From: a virus
Direction: 5' to 3' (one strand)
IMG/VR virus record: IMGVR_UViG_3300028837_000409
Location: 1 to 42,577 of that record
DNA: 42,577 bases
Of the stretch, positions 1 to 6,933 are shown piece by piece. The translations under genes and the position numbers were made by a program. The first letter of the stretch is position 1, and every line of letters begins with the position of its first letter. The notes beneath the pieces are model-generated. The model saw only the letters and a program-made list of their open reading frames with translations. It was not told the origin of the DNA and did not search any database.

Positions 1-144
1 ACGATTCAATTACAGAAATGTGACCACCGCAGGGGCAGTAAGCAGAATCCGAAATGTACTCTTGGTTTAAGCTGCCCAGTACAACAGGCTAAGCAGGCTG
101 ACATGTTCGGGAAGACGGAAGACGGTCAAGCTATGGAAAGCCTA
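1..144. repeat. terminal direct repeat, left copy
   Basis: Bases 1-144 are identical to bases 42434-42577. The methyltransferase reading frame that reaches the right end continues in phase here, so the repeat marks closure of a circular or circularly permuted genome in the assembly. It lies inside a coding sequence, so it need not be a true physical end of virion DNA. Confidence 0.95.
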
Positions 145-387
145 TGCCTGCATTACGTTAATACATCACCCAAACTAATACAAGAGGATATTCTGGTTTT
201 CAGGAAGAGTGGCAACGGAGGCATAGTCGATGAGGTGGTTATGAGCCCGCCTTACTCTGAACAATCGGATTTTCGGTTGAAAGGTGGATTGCGGAATGGT
301 TCAAACGTTAGGAATGTGTGCCACAAATTTGGACAAGTTAACAACATAGGCAACCTCCCTTATGGTGAGATAGATAAGGTGATATGA
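1..387 (+). CDS. multi-SPPY DNA methyltransferase, C-terminal part (continues from the right end)
   Basis: This is the last 128 codons of the gene that starts at 40676; reading frame 1 is open from base 1 to the TGA at 385-387. It contains EDILVFRK, which resembles the usual C-terminus of this methyltransferase type. After it comes an additional module with a fifth catalytic-type motif (MSPPY, SPPY codons at 244-255), ending in NIGNLPYGEID, which also occurs upstream of other SPPY motifs in the same protein. The gene stops just where the next TSPPY would be expected, so the last module looks truncated. An internal ATG at 103 is not a separate start. The next gene overlaps the stop codon. Confidence 0.85.
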   Translation, partial: TIQLQKCDHRRGSKQNPKCTLGLSCPVQQAKQADMFGKTEDGQAMESLCLHYVNTSPKLIQEDILVFRKSGNGGIVDEVVMSPPYSEQSDFRLKGGLRNGSNVRNVCHKFGQVNNIGNLPYGEIDKVI

Positions 388-548
388 ACACAGACCAAGC
401 CTATAAACAATTCCTTATGGAGCAGGCCCGCAAGCACTTTGAAAAAGTTTCGGAAGCGGTAGCAGAAGCTCTCTGTGAGCATGATAAGGAACTGACGCTG
501 AGGCAATATGACCCTCGGAGATTGAGGGAAAGGATAGGAAAGAATTGA
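384..548 (+). CDS. small hypothetical protein (54 aa)
   Basis: The ATG overlaps the TGA of the methyltransferase gene (ATGA at 384-387), which suggests translational coupling. The product is charged and probably helical, with ARKHFEKVSEAVAEAL near the middle and a basic C-terminus. No family is recognised. The tight overlap and the following gene 16 nt downstream support it as a real member of the early operon. Confidence 0.55.
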   Translation: MNTDQAYKQFLMEQARKHFEKVSEAVAEALCEHDKELTLRQYDPRRLRERIGKN

Positions 549-563
549 GACAGGAGACACCGG

Positions 564-1418
564 ATGGCTAATCCACAACTAGAGAATGGCTATCTAAGAA
601 TCGCTAACCAGATAAACGAGCAGATGATGGTTAGCCATTTCACTGAGCAACAGCGGCGACTTCTGGATTTAATTCTTCGACTCTCTTACGGTTGTGGCAA
701 GAAAGAGGCCATCATCCCCCACCAAAAGGATTTTGAGGTTGTCGGTATCTGGGAAAGTCACATCAAGGGGCACTTAGACTGGTTAATTGAGGCGAAGGTC
801 ATCCAGAGGACCAACAACTCTTACTCATTCAACAAAAACTATGATCAGTGGCGGGTATCTAGGGCGTTGAAATACCTGCCATCAAAACTTACGGAATTAG
901 TAAGACTTAACCTTAATCACAATAAACAAAACTTACCTAAAAGGGAAGCGGGCGCTTACCTAATAGGTAAGAGGGGGCTTACCGAAAAGGTAAGAGCCGT
1001 AGATACGAAATTAGCTATGGGTAAAGACAATATTAAAGACAATATTAAAGACAATATATATATAGATATTTTCAATCATTGGAATGACCAAAAGGTATTC
1101 ACTCACAAGAAACTAACAGCCGATCTTCAAAGAGTTATTAAGGCTAAATTGCAAGATTATTCCGCTGCCGATTTGGTCATAGCGATTACCAATTATGCTG
1201 AGATTGTCCATGGTCAAGAATACTACTGGAAACACAAGTGGACATTAAAGGACTTTCTGAATCGAGGGATAGATAAATTCCTGGATGCCGAAGTTGCCAA
1301 GGAAAACTACAAGATAATAGGAGAAGCAAATGGAACACATAAGCACAGTGCTAAAGGATATCACGAAAGGGTCCCCAAGCGATACCCAACACCCGAAGAA
1401 ATCTACCGAGCAGACTGA
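564..1418 (+). CDS. replication initiator, phage O-like (284 aa)
   Basis: The N-terminal ~90 residues (NPQLENGYLRIANQINEQM, then LSYGCGKKEAIIP) match the winged-helix start of phage replication protein O. That family binds origin iterons and recruits the helicase loader. The C-terminal ~85 residues, with WKHKWTLKDFLNRGIDKFLD, resemble the tail common to phage replisome organisers. The middle of the gene holds an array of inverted-repeat iterons followed by an AT-rich stretch, as in lambda O, so the gene probably contains the origin it recognises. A GGAGACACCGG ribosome site precedes the ATG. The next gene encodes a DnaC-type ATPase, the expected partner. Confidence 0.75.
   Translation: MANPQLENGYLRIANQINEQMMVSHFTEQQRRLLDLILRLSYGCGKKEAIIPHQKDFEVVGIWESHIKGHLDWLIEAKVIQRTNNSYSFNKNYDQWRVSRALKYLPSKLTELVRLNLNHNKQNLPKREAGAYLIGKRGLTEKVRAVDTKLAMGKDNIKDNIKDNIYIDIFNHWNDQKVFTHKKLTADLQRVIKAKLQDYSAADLVIAITNYAEIVHGQEYYWKHKWTLKDFLNRGIDKFLDAEVAKENYKIIGEANGTHKHSAKGYHERVPKRYPTPEEIYRAD
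888..1075. other. probable replication origin: iterons plus AT-rich region inside the initiator gene
   Basis: Two perfect palindromes of the form CTTACC-N5-GGTAAG lie at 955-971 and 978-994. A related CTTAC-N7-GTAAG lies at 888-904, and degenerate copies begin near 911 and 932. Start-to-start spacing is 21-23 bp, about two helical turns. Immediately downstream, about 1000-1075 is very AT-rich and contains a 12-bp unit repeated about three times (around 1024-1060, encoding KDNI repeats). Iterons followed by an AT-rich unwinding region inside an initiator gene is the lambda ori plan. The origin role is inferred. Confidence 0.6.
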
Positions 1419-2067
1419 GTGGATGGATTATAACTGTGACGCGTGCAAGGACGCGGGATTTGTCCATCCTATAGGGAGTGACGGCAAGGGAAAATGGGAT
1501 CAAGTTGTCCCGTGTCCGGTATGCGGAGGTTGTCAGAATGGCGATATGCTTCTGGAAAACTTTAACCACACTTTGCCTGGTGTGGGCGATGCGTTCAGGG
1601 CAACCTCGGATATGGCTATCAGTCAGGCGGATTTTATCTGGTTGATTCTTACGGGACAGCCGGGGAATGGGAAAACGCACTTAGCAAAGGCCGCCGCTAC
1701 TGAGCTTACGAAACGGGGTAAACAAGTCAAATATTATTATGTGCCTAATCTGCTTGCTGAGATGCGAAAGGGCATGGACCTAGAAAAGTACCCCGGCGCC
1801 ATGCCGATTGAGACTATAGTTGATAAGGCTTGTATCTGTGAATTTCTTATCCTTGATGATCTTGGGGCCGAAAACTTCACGGCGTGGACTGGTGCCCGTA
1901 TCGAGGAGATTATTAATAATCGCTATGAGAAAAATAACTACCTGCTTGTGACAACCAACAAGGATTTAAGGAAACTTCCAAGGCCGATACTGAGTCGGTT
2001 TCAGGATACAGCAAAATGTCGGATTGTGCTGAATGACGGTGCCGATTATAGGAAAACGAAACAATGA
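1330..2067 (+). CDS. DnaC/IstB-type helicase loader ATPase (245 aa)
   Basis: An AAA+ ATPase with Walker A GQPGNGKTH (about 109-117) and Walker B LILDDLGAE (about 173-181). An N-terminal zinc site is formed by CDAC (36-39) and CPVC (62-65). The family loads the host replicative helicase at the origin marked by the initiator, which is the adjacent upstream gene. The start at 1330 has a good AGGAG site (1319-1323) but overlaps the initiator gene by 89 bp. An in-frame ATG at 1423, just past the initiator stop, would give a 214-residue protein beginning right before the zinc site and is a real alternative. Confidence 0.8.
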   Translation: MEHISTVLKDITKGSPSDTQHPKKSTEQTEWMDYNCDACKDAGFVHPIGSDGKGKWDQVVPCPVCGGCQNGDMLLENFNHTLPGVGDAFRATSDMAISQADFIWLILTGQPGNGKTHLAKAAATELTKRGKQVKYYYVPNLLAEMRKGMDLEKYPGAMPIETIVDKACICEFLILDDLGAENFTAWTGARIEEIINNRYEKNNYLLVTTNKDLRKLPRPILSRFQDTAKCRIVLNDGADYRKTKQ

Positions 2068-2165
2068 TATATCCACCTAAACTTAGCGAGGCTGGCTTGG
2101 TTACTAGGAGCGGGAACACATCTCATAGGAACTGTGAAAACGGGACAAGAGGAACACCTAGGTGA
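2064..2165 (+). CDS. possible small protein (33 aa)
   Basis: The ATG overlaps the stop of the helicase-loader gene (ATGA at 2064-2067), and the frame ends at TGA 2163-2165, two bases before the next short ORF. The product begins MIYPPKLSEAGLV and has no recognisable motif. It is supported only by the overlap arrangement, so it may be spurious. Confidence 0.25.
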   Translation: MIYPPKLSEAGLVTRSGNTSHRNCENGTRGTPR

Positions 2166-2167
2166 AA

Positions 2168-2263
2168 ATGAGCCAAGCGAGAAGCAAGCGATTGGTGGAT
2201 TATGCTGGCTACCTGAAAGGGCAGATAGACAGACAGGAGAGGAAGGTGGACACGATATGGTAA
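2168..2263 (+). CDS. small basic/charged protein (31 aa)
   Basis: The ATG follows an AGGTG motif, and the short helical product ends RQERKVDTIW. Its stop overlaps the start of the next gene (ATG at 2257), which fits the overlapping style of this operon. No family is recognised. Confidence 0.4.
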   Translation: MSQARSKRLVDYAGYLKGQIDRQERKVDTIW

Positions 2264-2451
2264 AGCATAGTGAAATGTATCATGCGCCTCTCCCGCTGGT
2301 AGTCGGGAAAAGGTCAAGTGAGAGAGAGACTCACATGTGGTCGAATCATCATACCACACTATTGTCCTATACAATTAATAAGGCGAGACTACTAGCCAGC
2401 AAAGTTGGGGGTTGCCAGTGCGTAAGTCCTGTGGAACTGGACGCAGTATGA
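2257..2451 (+). CDS. hypothetical protein (64 aa)
   Basis: I place the start at 2257, which has a GGAAGGTGG ribosome site a few bases upstream. An in-frame start at 2134 would overlap two short ORFs. The product contains two histidine-rich patches (HSEMYH, SNHHTT) and two cysteines near the C-terminus (GGCQC). No family is recognised. Its stop overlaps an ATG at 2448 that is one possible start of the following gene. Confidence 0.4.
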   Translation: MVKHSEMYHAPLPLVVGKRSSERETHMWSNHHTTLLSYTINKARLLASKVGGCQCVSPVELDAV

Positions 2452-2507
2452 CAGGGTGCTCAAAGCCGAAAGGTAGGCAACCTCCAATGAAAGGAGGTAG
2501 CGAACGG

Positions 2508-2702
2508 ATGACTTGGATTGAATTAGTGAAAGAGTATTTCCCAGACGCATCAGATAAGGAGTGTGATGCTATCTTGTGGGGAGAGACGGGCTTCCCAGAC
2601 TTTTGGAATATCCCAGAAGATGGTGATACACCCGAGGCATGTTGTCGAAAGCAGTTGCAGCAATTGAAGGATAAGATAGCGAAGAACAAGGCAAAGAGAT
2701 GA
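2508..2702 (+). CDS. small acidic conserved-type phage protein (64 aa)
   Basis: The ATG at 2508 follows an AGGAGGT site. An alternative in-frame ATG at 2448 overlaps the previous stop (ATGA) and would add 20 residues. The product has an acidic N-terminal half with ECDAILWGETGFPDFW, a pattern seen in small phage proteins of unknown function, and a basic helical C-terminus. Its stop overlaps the HNH gene start by 4 nt. Confidence 0.5.
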   Translation: MTWIELVKEYFPDASDKECDAILWGETGFPDFWNIPEDGDTPEACCRKQLQQLKDKIAKNKAKR

Positions 2703-3142
2703 TTAAGACAAGAAAGAAACGAACCGAACGACAGAAGATGATACCCCACCTGGATGGTCTGTTTCGGGAGTTTATCCGAAAGAGGGCGATGCTTAGGGCT
2801 GGTGGCTGTGAAAGGCCAGAGTGTCGACATCCCCAAAAAGTCTCGTATTTAGAACTGGACACAGCACACAATGAGAGCCGTGTTCATAGGTGCACTCGAT
2901 GGGATGAGGACAACGCATTAGGTTTGTGTGGTGGCTGCCACAGATTTATTGACCGTGAGCGCAAAGAGAAAGAGAAGCTATTTGTAGGGAAGATAGGGCA
3001 AGCAGCGTATGACAGATTGGATTTGCTTGCTCATACCCACTGCAAACCTGATTACGCAGCTCTCGAAATCTATCTTAGACAGAAGATAGAGGAACTTCAA
3101 GAGGCGATAAGTGTGGATAAGGGATGGAAAGATGACGATTAA
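2699..3142 (+). CDS. HNH-type nuclease, NinG/Rap-like (147 aa)
   Basis: The protein has a CERPEC cysteine pair, then LDTAHNESRVHRCTRWDEDN and LCGGCHRFID, ending in a helical region. This order (CxxxC, AH, tRWD-DNa, LCxxCH) resembles phage NinG/Rap-type HNH proteins, which act on recombination or Holliday intermediates in lambdoid phages. It sits in the early replication operon next to the helicase loader, as ninG does relative to replication genes. A free-standing HNH endonuclease is the main alternative. Confidence 0.6.
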   Translation: MIKTRKKRTERQKMIPHLDGLFREFIRKRAMLRAGGCERPECRHPQKVSYLELDTAHNESRVHRCTRWDEDNALGLCGGCHRFIDRERKEKEKLFVGKIGQAAYDRLDLLAHTHCKPDYAALEIYLRQKIEELQEAISVDKGWKDDD

Positions 3143-3254
3143 ATTTTATTGGTGGCCAGATTGGGAATGGTCGATGTCAAGGCATGAAGGCATAAGGATA
3201 AATTACTTTAGCATGAATCTTGGGCGTCTCGAGATAGTAATCTTTGTGAGTTAA
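3132..3254 (+). CDS. small tryptophan-rich protein (40 aa)
   Basis: The ATG lies 11 nt inside the end of the HNH gene, and the frame runs to TAA at 3252-3254, five bases before the methyltransferase start. The product begins MTIKFYWWPDWEW and ends in the hydrophobic strand LEIVIFVS. No family is recognised, but the fit between neighbours supports it. Confidence 0.45.
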   Translation: MTIKFYWWPDWEWSMSRHEGIRINYFSMNLGRLEIVIFVS

Positions 3255-3258
3255 TAGC

Positions 3259-3948
3259 ATGAACTGGAATAATCTACAGCTACCAGATAATCCGTATTAC
3301 TCCGATGAGGCTGTAGTGATATACAACGCTGATTGCAGAGACATCCTGCCTTTGATACCTGACAAGAGTGTGGACTTGGTGCTGACTGACCCGCCTTATG
3401 GTATAGGATTCTCTGAATATCTATCGTATCGGGATAAGGAATTGGATTACCATCGATTCCTATGGCAGATACTTGAAAGATGTGAAGCAACTATTGTGAA
3501 TGGTTGGATGTGTGTTTTTCAAGCTGGGAAGCAATGTACTGAGTGGCATATTACTATCCCGCGTAATTGGCGAATAATATCCTGCCCAAAGACCTTTGTG
3601 CAATTATATCAAGTGCATGGGCCAACATGGGCGACTGATTTTGCTTTGTTGTGGGAAATAGGCAATGCAATTCAAAGAGGAAAGGGAAGAGATTGGATAG
3701 TTTCTGATACGGCTAATATGAAATTTGACCGTGGGCATCCTTGCGCTAGACCAGAGGGCCAGATTAGCTACCTTGTCGAAATCTTATCAGAATCAGATGA
3801 TTTAGTCCTAGACCCCTTCCTTGGCTCAGGAACAACCGCCTACTGTACCAAGAAGCTAGGCCGCAAGTGCATTGGGATTGAGATAGAGGAGAACTACTGT
3901 GAGATTGCGGCGAAACGATGTTCCCAAGGAGTGTTATTGACAGCATGA
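3259..3948 (+). CDS. DNA (N4-cytosine/N6-adenine) methyltransferase, Dam/beta-like (229 aa)
   Basis: The catalytic motif TDPPYG (about 43-48) lies near the N-terminus, and the AdoMet-binding motif LDPFLGSGTT (about 184-193) near the C-terminus, followed by GRKCIGIEIEENYCEIAAKR. This order is that of beta-class amino-methyltransferases such as MboII-type and CcrM. No restriction endonuclease gene is adjacent, so it is an orphan enzyme. Likely roles are protection of phage DNA from host restriction or control of its own replication. The target sequence cannot be read from the protein. Confidence 0.85.
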   Translation: MNWNNLQLPDNPYYSDEAVVIYNADCRDILPLIPDKSVDLVLTDPPYGIGFSEYLSYRDKELDYHRFLWQILERCEATIVNGWMCVFQAGKQCTEWHITIPRNWRIISCPKTFVQLYQVHGPTWATDFALLWEIGNAIQRGKGRDWIVSDTANMKFDRGHPCARPEGQISYLVEILSESDDLVLDPFLGSGTTAYCTKKLGRKCIGIEIEENYCEIAAKRCSQGVLLTA

Positions 3949-4352
3949 TAGCAACGATGGAATTATTAAACCGAGAGCCTACAAGTTCCGACTTCGATGG
4001 CTACCAGGAGTTGGCAGCGGAGGTCTTGAAAGGGGCAGCAGAGGATTGGATAGACCCATCCCGGAGCCCTCATTCTAAGAATGACTTTGCGCCTAGCCGT
4101 CTTGACATTTTCGATTTTGTTTACAGTAAGCGATTTACCTTATTCGTGGCGTGCCTTGATTGGGTCAAAGATATTGAGGTAGAGAGAAAGTCATTTAGGA
4201 AGAGGCTATTAGCACTGCTGAAAAAGGGAGAGAGAAACAGGCTGATACGCGAAGGCTACGATACCGGTATGAGCCTAGAGCACTTGGCTTTGATGTTCGG
4301 AAAGAACAGAGAGGCTATACGTTCAGTGATAAGGAGGAGCGGTAATGGATGA
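3945..4352 (+). CDS. hypothetical protein with HTH-like C-terminus (135 aa)
   Basis: I choose the ATG at 3945, which overlaps the methyltransferase stop (ATGA). An upstream in-frame ATG at 3918 would overlap by 31 nt. The C-terminal ~45 residues, with RLIREGYDTGMSLEHLALMFG followed by basic residues, look like a helix-turn-helix. The N-terminal part is acidic and helical. A DNA-binding regulatory role is possible but not demonstrated. Confidence 0.5.
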   Translation: MIATMELLNREPTSSDFDGYQELAAEVLKGAAEDWIDPSRSPHSKNDFAPSRLDIFDFVYSKRFTLFVACLDWVKDIEVERKSFRKRLLALLKKGERNRLIREGYDTGMSLEHLALMFGKNREAIRSVIRRSGNG

Positions 4353-4533
4353 TGGATGCCTAAAATCCTTTGATTGGGCATTTGAGAAGGATATCCCATT
4401 GCCCCAGTTTACAGTCGAGCTTGCCCTGCGAGCAAAACACGAAAGGGAAGTAATTATGGCACTGGTAAAGCTCTGCAGAGAAGCAGGTTTACAGATTAGT
4501 GATATTGCGATAATACCAAAGGAGGGAAAATGA
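4345..4533 (+). CDS. hypothetical protein (62 aa)
   Basis: The ATG lies 8 nt inside the previous gene, and the stop overlaps the next ATG (ATGA at 4530-4533). The product is mostly helical, with ALRAKHEREVIMALVKLCRE in the middle. No recognised family. Confidence 0.5.
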   Translation: MDDGCLKSFDWAFEKDIPLPQFTVELALRAKHEREVIMALVKLCREAGLQISDIAIIPKEGK

Positions 4534-4841
4534 CTAAACAGGAAGAGGTACAGGAAGGGTACGCTAGATTCTTATATGAGCGTACTGAACATGATGGGAG
4601 GTACTGTGCCAAAAACTATGATGACTTGAAGAATAAGGAGTTCTGGCTATGGTTAGCGTATCAACACTTAGAATACCTCCACGCTCAGGGGGTGGTGATA
4701 GTGGATAGGGAATTGCCTTATGCTCAGACTAATATTAGGGGTAATAAGGATTGGGAAGAGGGATTTGAGCATGGCACTTGTTTAGAAAGACATAATATGC
4801 TCCAAGCTGGTTATGTAGCATTGATAAAGGAGGAGAAATGA
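4530..4841 (+). CDS. hypothetical acidic protein (103 aa)
   Basis: Coupled on both sides by ATGA overlaps (4530 and 4838). The product is acidic and aromatic-rich, including KEFWLWLAYQHLEYLHAQG and FEHGTCLERHN. No family is recognised. Confidence 0.5.
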   Translation: MTKQEEVQEGYARFLYERTEHDGRYCAKNYDDLKNKEFWLWLAYQHLEYLHAQGVVIVDRELPYAQTNIRGNKDWEEGFEHGTCLERHNMLQAGYVALIKEEK

Positions 4842-5029
4842 GTGATTTACAAGAAACGCTAAGAGCTGCAACTAGACCTATAGTAACGGTACTCTTCGCC
4901 ATTGCCATTGTCTTTGTTGTGGTAGCTCAGATTGATGCGCCAGCATGGTTTATCAGCCTGGCTATCCCTATCATCCTCTGGTGGTTTGGCGAAAGAACAG
5001 TTAAAGCTATTAAGGCAAAGGGGGAATGA
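4838..5029 (+). CDS. small two-helix membrane protein (63 aa)
   Basis: After a short charged N-terminus there are two hydrophobic segments (about 14-33 and 36-52, with IVTVLFAIAIVFVVVAQID and WFISLAIPIILWWFGE) and a basic C-terminus ending KAIKAKGE. Size and topology are compatible with a holin-like protein. However, it lies in the early operon rather than beside a lysin, so the function is open. The GGAGAA ribosome site lies in the end of the upstream gene. Confidence 0.5.
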   Translation: MSDLQETLRAATRPIVTVLFAIAIVFVVVAQIDAPAWFISLAIPIILWWFGERTVKAIKAKGE

Positions 5030-5032
5030 ATA

Positions 5033-5590
5033 ATGGACAAGATTGAGAGCATCCTGAATGAATACGATTGGCGGTGTGAGTATGAATTGTCACTTAATAA
5101 GACTCAATCTGCTCATGCCAGACAAATTTGTAGTGATTTAATAGACCAAATCTGCCAGCTATTTGAGACTGAGGCTGAGGAGAGCAGGTTGCTGACAGTG
5201 TGCCAGGAGGAGATTGGAAAACGAGATAACTATATTGATTACCTAAAAGAATCTCTTAAGGATATGGTTTGGCAGTTCGGCTATAAGAACGTGAAGGACG
5301 GTAAGCCTGTTATCCATACTGCTGGATTGAGTGCGCTAGAAAGTGCCTTTGAGGCATTAGGGTGGGACGATCCTAAGTACTTACCTGAAGAAGGATCTAC
5401 CTGTGAGATTCAAGGCTGTTTTGAGACAATTGCCCTTGGCACTTATTGGGGTGATGGTCTTTATCTACATCTTTGCTCTAAACATCACGGAGATTATTGC
5501 CGAGGGAAAGAAAGACCACCAGTAAAGCAATACGCCCTTGATAGAGAAGCTAAACGGGGGCCTGACGGCATATTAAAGGGGGATAAATGA
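5033..5590 (+). CDS. hypothetical protein with C-terminal cysteine/histidine cluster (185 aa)
   Basis: The N-terminal ~100 residues are helical and rich in Glu and Lys. The C-terminal half contains STCEIQGCFETIALG, then LHLCSKHHGDYC, a probable metal-binding cluster. No family is recognised. The stop overlaps the next start (ATGATG at 5587). Confidence 0.5.
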   Translation: MDKIESILNEYDWRCEYELSLNKTQSAHARQICSDLIDQICQLFETEAEESRLLTVCQEEIGKRDNYIDYLKESLKDMVWQFGYKNVKDGKPVIHTAGLSALESAFEALGWDDPKYLPEEGSTCEIQGCFETIALGTYWGDGLYLHLCSKHHGDYCRGKERPPVKQYALDREAKRGPDGILKGDK

Positions 5591-5778
5591 TGGATAAGCC
5601 AACGTATCTAAGGGCAGCTATAGAGGACTGGAAGGCTGATAGGATTAGCCTTGAAAAGTTGTGCGAGCTTTGGCATGTATCGGTCTATGCACTTGGAGCT
5701 TTGAATTTAGAAAGAGATGCGTGGCGTACGACTGCTGGCATGAAACGGATAGAGGAAATGCTTGAAGGGTTGAGATAA
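5587..5778 (+). CDS. small HTH-like protein (63 aa)
   Basis: Helical product containing DRISLEKLCELWHVSVYALGA, which fits a short helix-turn-helix of the kind found in small phage regulators, followed by a charged C-terminal helix. Overlaps the upstream stop by 4 nt. The regulatory role is inferred only. Confidence 0.4.
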   Translation: MMDKPTYLRAAIEDWKADRISLEKLCELWHVSVYALGALNLERDAWRTTAGMKRIEEMLEGLR

Positions 5779-5784
5779 AGGAGA

Positions 5785-6021
5785 ATGAGATTTAAGCCTA
5801 CAACGCCACTTCATATTATTGCAGGGTTTCTCACTGTGCTTGCGGGCTATTTCCTTAGCCCTGAACTCGGTGTTGTGCTCTGGCTTAGTTTCCTAGCTAT
5901 AGAGGTGTGGAACAGGAAAGAATGGGAGACCTCACAGCATGACTTTTGGGAGTTTGTTCTTGGAGTGTTTTGCTGTGCCGGAATCCTTCTGATATGTAAG
6001 GCAATGGCGTGGATAGTGTGA
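5785..6021 (+). CDS. small membrane protein with about three hydrophobic segments (78 aa)
   Basis: Hydrophobic stretches fall at about 8-23, 27-41 and 56-77, interrupted by a charged loop (NRKEWETSQHDFWEF). An AAAGGAGA ribosome site lies directly upstream. The size suits a phage holin or superinfection-type membrane protein, but there is no adjacent lysin and no diagnostic motif. Confidence 0.45.
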   Translation: MRFKPTTPLHIIAGFLTVLAGYFLSPELGVVLWLSFLAIEVWNRKEWETSQHDFWEFVLGVFCCAGILLICKAMAWIV

Positions 6022-6052
6022 GAGGCAAAGACTTAAACAAAGAGGAGGGCGA

Positions 6053-6094
6053 ATGAAATCAGAGCTACAGGCACAGATGGAAACTGCCCTATAA
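6053..6094 (+). CDS. possible 13-residue leader peptide
   Basis: A strong GAGGAGGG ribosome site stands before an ATG that opens only 13 codons (MKSELQAQMETAL), ending 11 bp before the next real gene, which itself has no strong ribosome site. It may be a translational leader for the 6106 gene or a decayed gene start. Confidence 0.25.
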   Translation: MKSELQAQMETAL

Positions 6095-6105
6095 GGCGTT
6101 AACAG

Positions 6106-6510
6106 ATGAGGACTGACGAGAGAGAGCCATATAAACTGTATGAGATAAAGTTCACCTATGACCAGGTAATCTGGCTCTTAGGGATTTTACCGTTGCTCCA
6201 TAATGGTTGGTGGCCGGAGAGCGAGGATTGCCAAGGGGCGCATTCCAGGCGGGCCTATTGGCAAACGCCGATAGAGATTGCTATGGAGTTGGATGCCAGG
6301 CTAGAGAAGACGGGGATTGACGGAGCGATGGCAGAAGGCCACTATACCCTACTCAAATCCTATGAAAGTTTAGCAAAGCAATACCGCATGGACGAGGATG
6401 TCGTTACTTGGCGGATTGAGCGGGCTATAAAGTATATATCGGGTTGGAAGCGGAAGAGGTTTTCATATCAAGCATTTAAGAATCGCAGGGGATGGAAACA
6501 TTCCTGCTAA
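6106..6510 (+). CDS. possible late-transcription regulator, sigma-/ArpU-like (134 aa)
   Basis: The protein contains FTYDQVIWLLGILPLLHNG, ELDARLEKTGIDGAM, a helical segment YESLAKQYRMDEDVVTWRIE and YISGWKRKR, ending strongly basic. The layout (acidic helices, then an HTH-like segment and a basic tail) resembles small phage late-gene activators that close early operons. Its position, last rightward gene before the late control region, is where lambda Q or RinA/ArpU-type genes sit. The assignment is by position and general look, not by a diagnostic motif. Confidence 0.4.
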   Translation: MRTDEREPYKLYEIKFTYDQVIWLLGILPLLHNGWWPESEDCQGAHSRRAYWQTPIEIAMELDARLEKTGIDGAMAEGHYTLLKSYESLAKQYRMDEDVVTWRIERAIKYISGWKRKRFSYQAFKNRRGWKHSC

Positions 6511-6515
6511 CAATA

Positions 6516-6550
6516 AAAAGAGGAGCCAGCGATTAACTAGCTCCTCCTTT
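6516..6550. terminator. bidirectional intrinsic terminator between convergent genes
   Basis: The inverted repeat GAGGAGC (6520-6526) / GCTCCTC (6540-6546) has AAAAA on its left, giving a U-run for the minus strand, and CCTTT on its right. It lies between the convergent ends of the rightward early operon (stop at 6510) and the leftward three-gene unit (stop at 6537). It should be strong for leftward and weaker for rightward transcripts. Confidence 0.7.
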
Positions 6551-6773
6551 GATTTGATACTTTCCACATTAAGTATTTTCGGGTAGCTAAGGGAATTCCG
6601 TCTGGTAGCGGCCCATAGATATGTTCCAATTGTGCTTGACACCCAAGGCATCCGCAATTCCTGTCTAGAATTTCCTCCTCGGTTGGCCAGGGATCAGTTT
6701 TCAGATGCCAGTTATAGCCTCCACCATGTTCAGGTCTGAGTTCCATGCTATTTGGGTCAACTTCTTGTAACAT
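6537..6773 (-). CDS. hypothetical protein with CxC-xx-C cluster (78 aa)
   Basis: Last gene of the leftward unit; it overlaps the preceding HTH gene by 17 nt. Central NCGCLGCQAQLEH may bind a metal; the rest is polar with Pro and Trp. Its last codons form part of the terminator stem. No family recognised. Confidence 0.5.
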   Translation of the reverse strand: MLQEVDPNSMELRPEHGGGYNWHLKTDPWPTEEEILDRNCGCLGCQAQLEHIYGPLPDGIPLATRKYLMWKVSNQRRS

Positions 6774-6933
6774 TGCTTCTCCTTTCCTTGAATTTCTCCA
6801 CCTCGTCCTCGGAGATCATGAAGAATCGTCCGAGCTTTTGATATTTCACCCTACCCTGGATGAGATTGAGCCATAATCCCTGTCGGCTCATACCTACGAG
6901 GCGGGCAGCCTCTGTGAGCGTGTATTGTTTCAT
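6757..6933 (-). CDS. excisionase/MerR-type HTH protein (58 aa)
   Basis: The product reads YTLTEAARLVGMSRQGLW near the N-terminus, then a wing with KLGRFFMISEDEVEKF. This is the classic pattern of the small HTH_17/excisionase family. The start overlaps the stop of the upstream leftward gene (ATGA at 6930-6933). It may be a recombination directionality factor or a regulator acting on the 7.6 kb control region. A second HTH protein of this type is at 35448, and both transcription units begin near related palindromes. Confidence 0.75.
   Translation of the reverse strand: MKQYTLTEAARLVGMSRQGLWLNLIQGRVKYQKLGRFFMISEDEVEKFKERRSNVTRS

Noticed and set aside
103-387. Stand-alone 94-residue gene at the left end
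   Set aside because: The frame is open from base 1 and continues the methyltransferase across the terminal repeat; the ATG at 103 is internal.
2134-2256. Upstream extension of the 2257 gene to the ATG at 2134
   Set aside because: It would overlap two short frames, and the ATG at 2257 has a better ribosome site.
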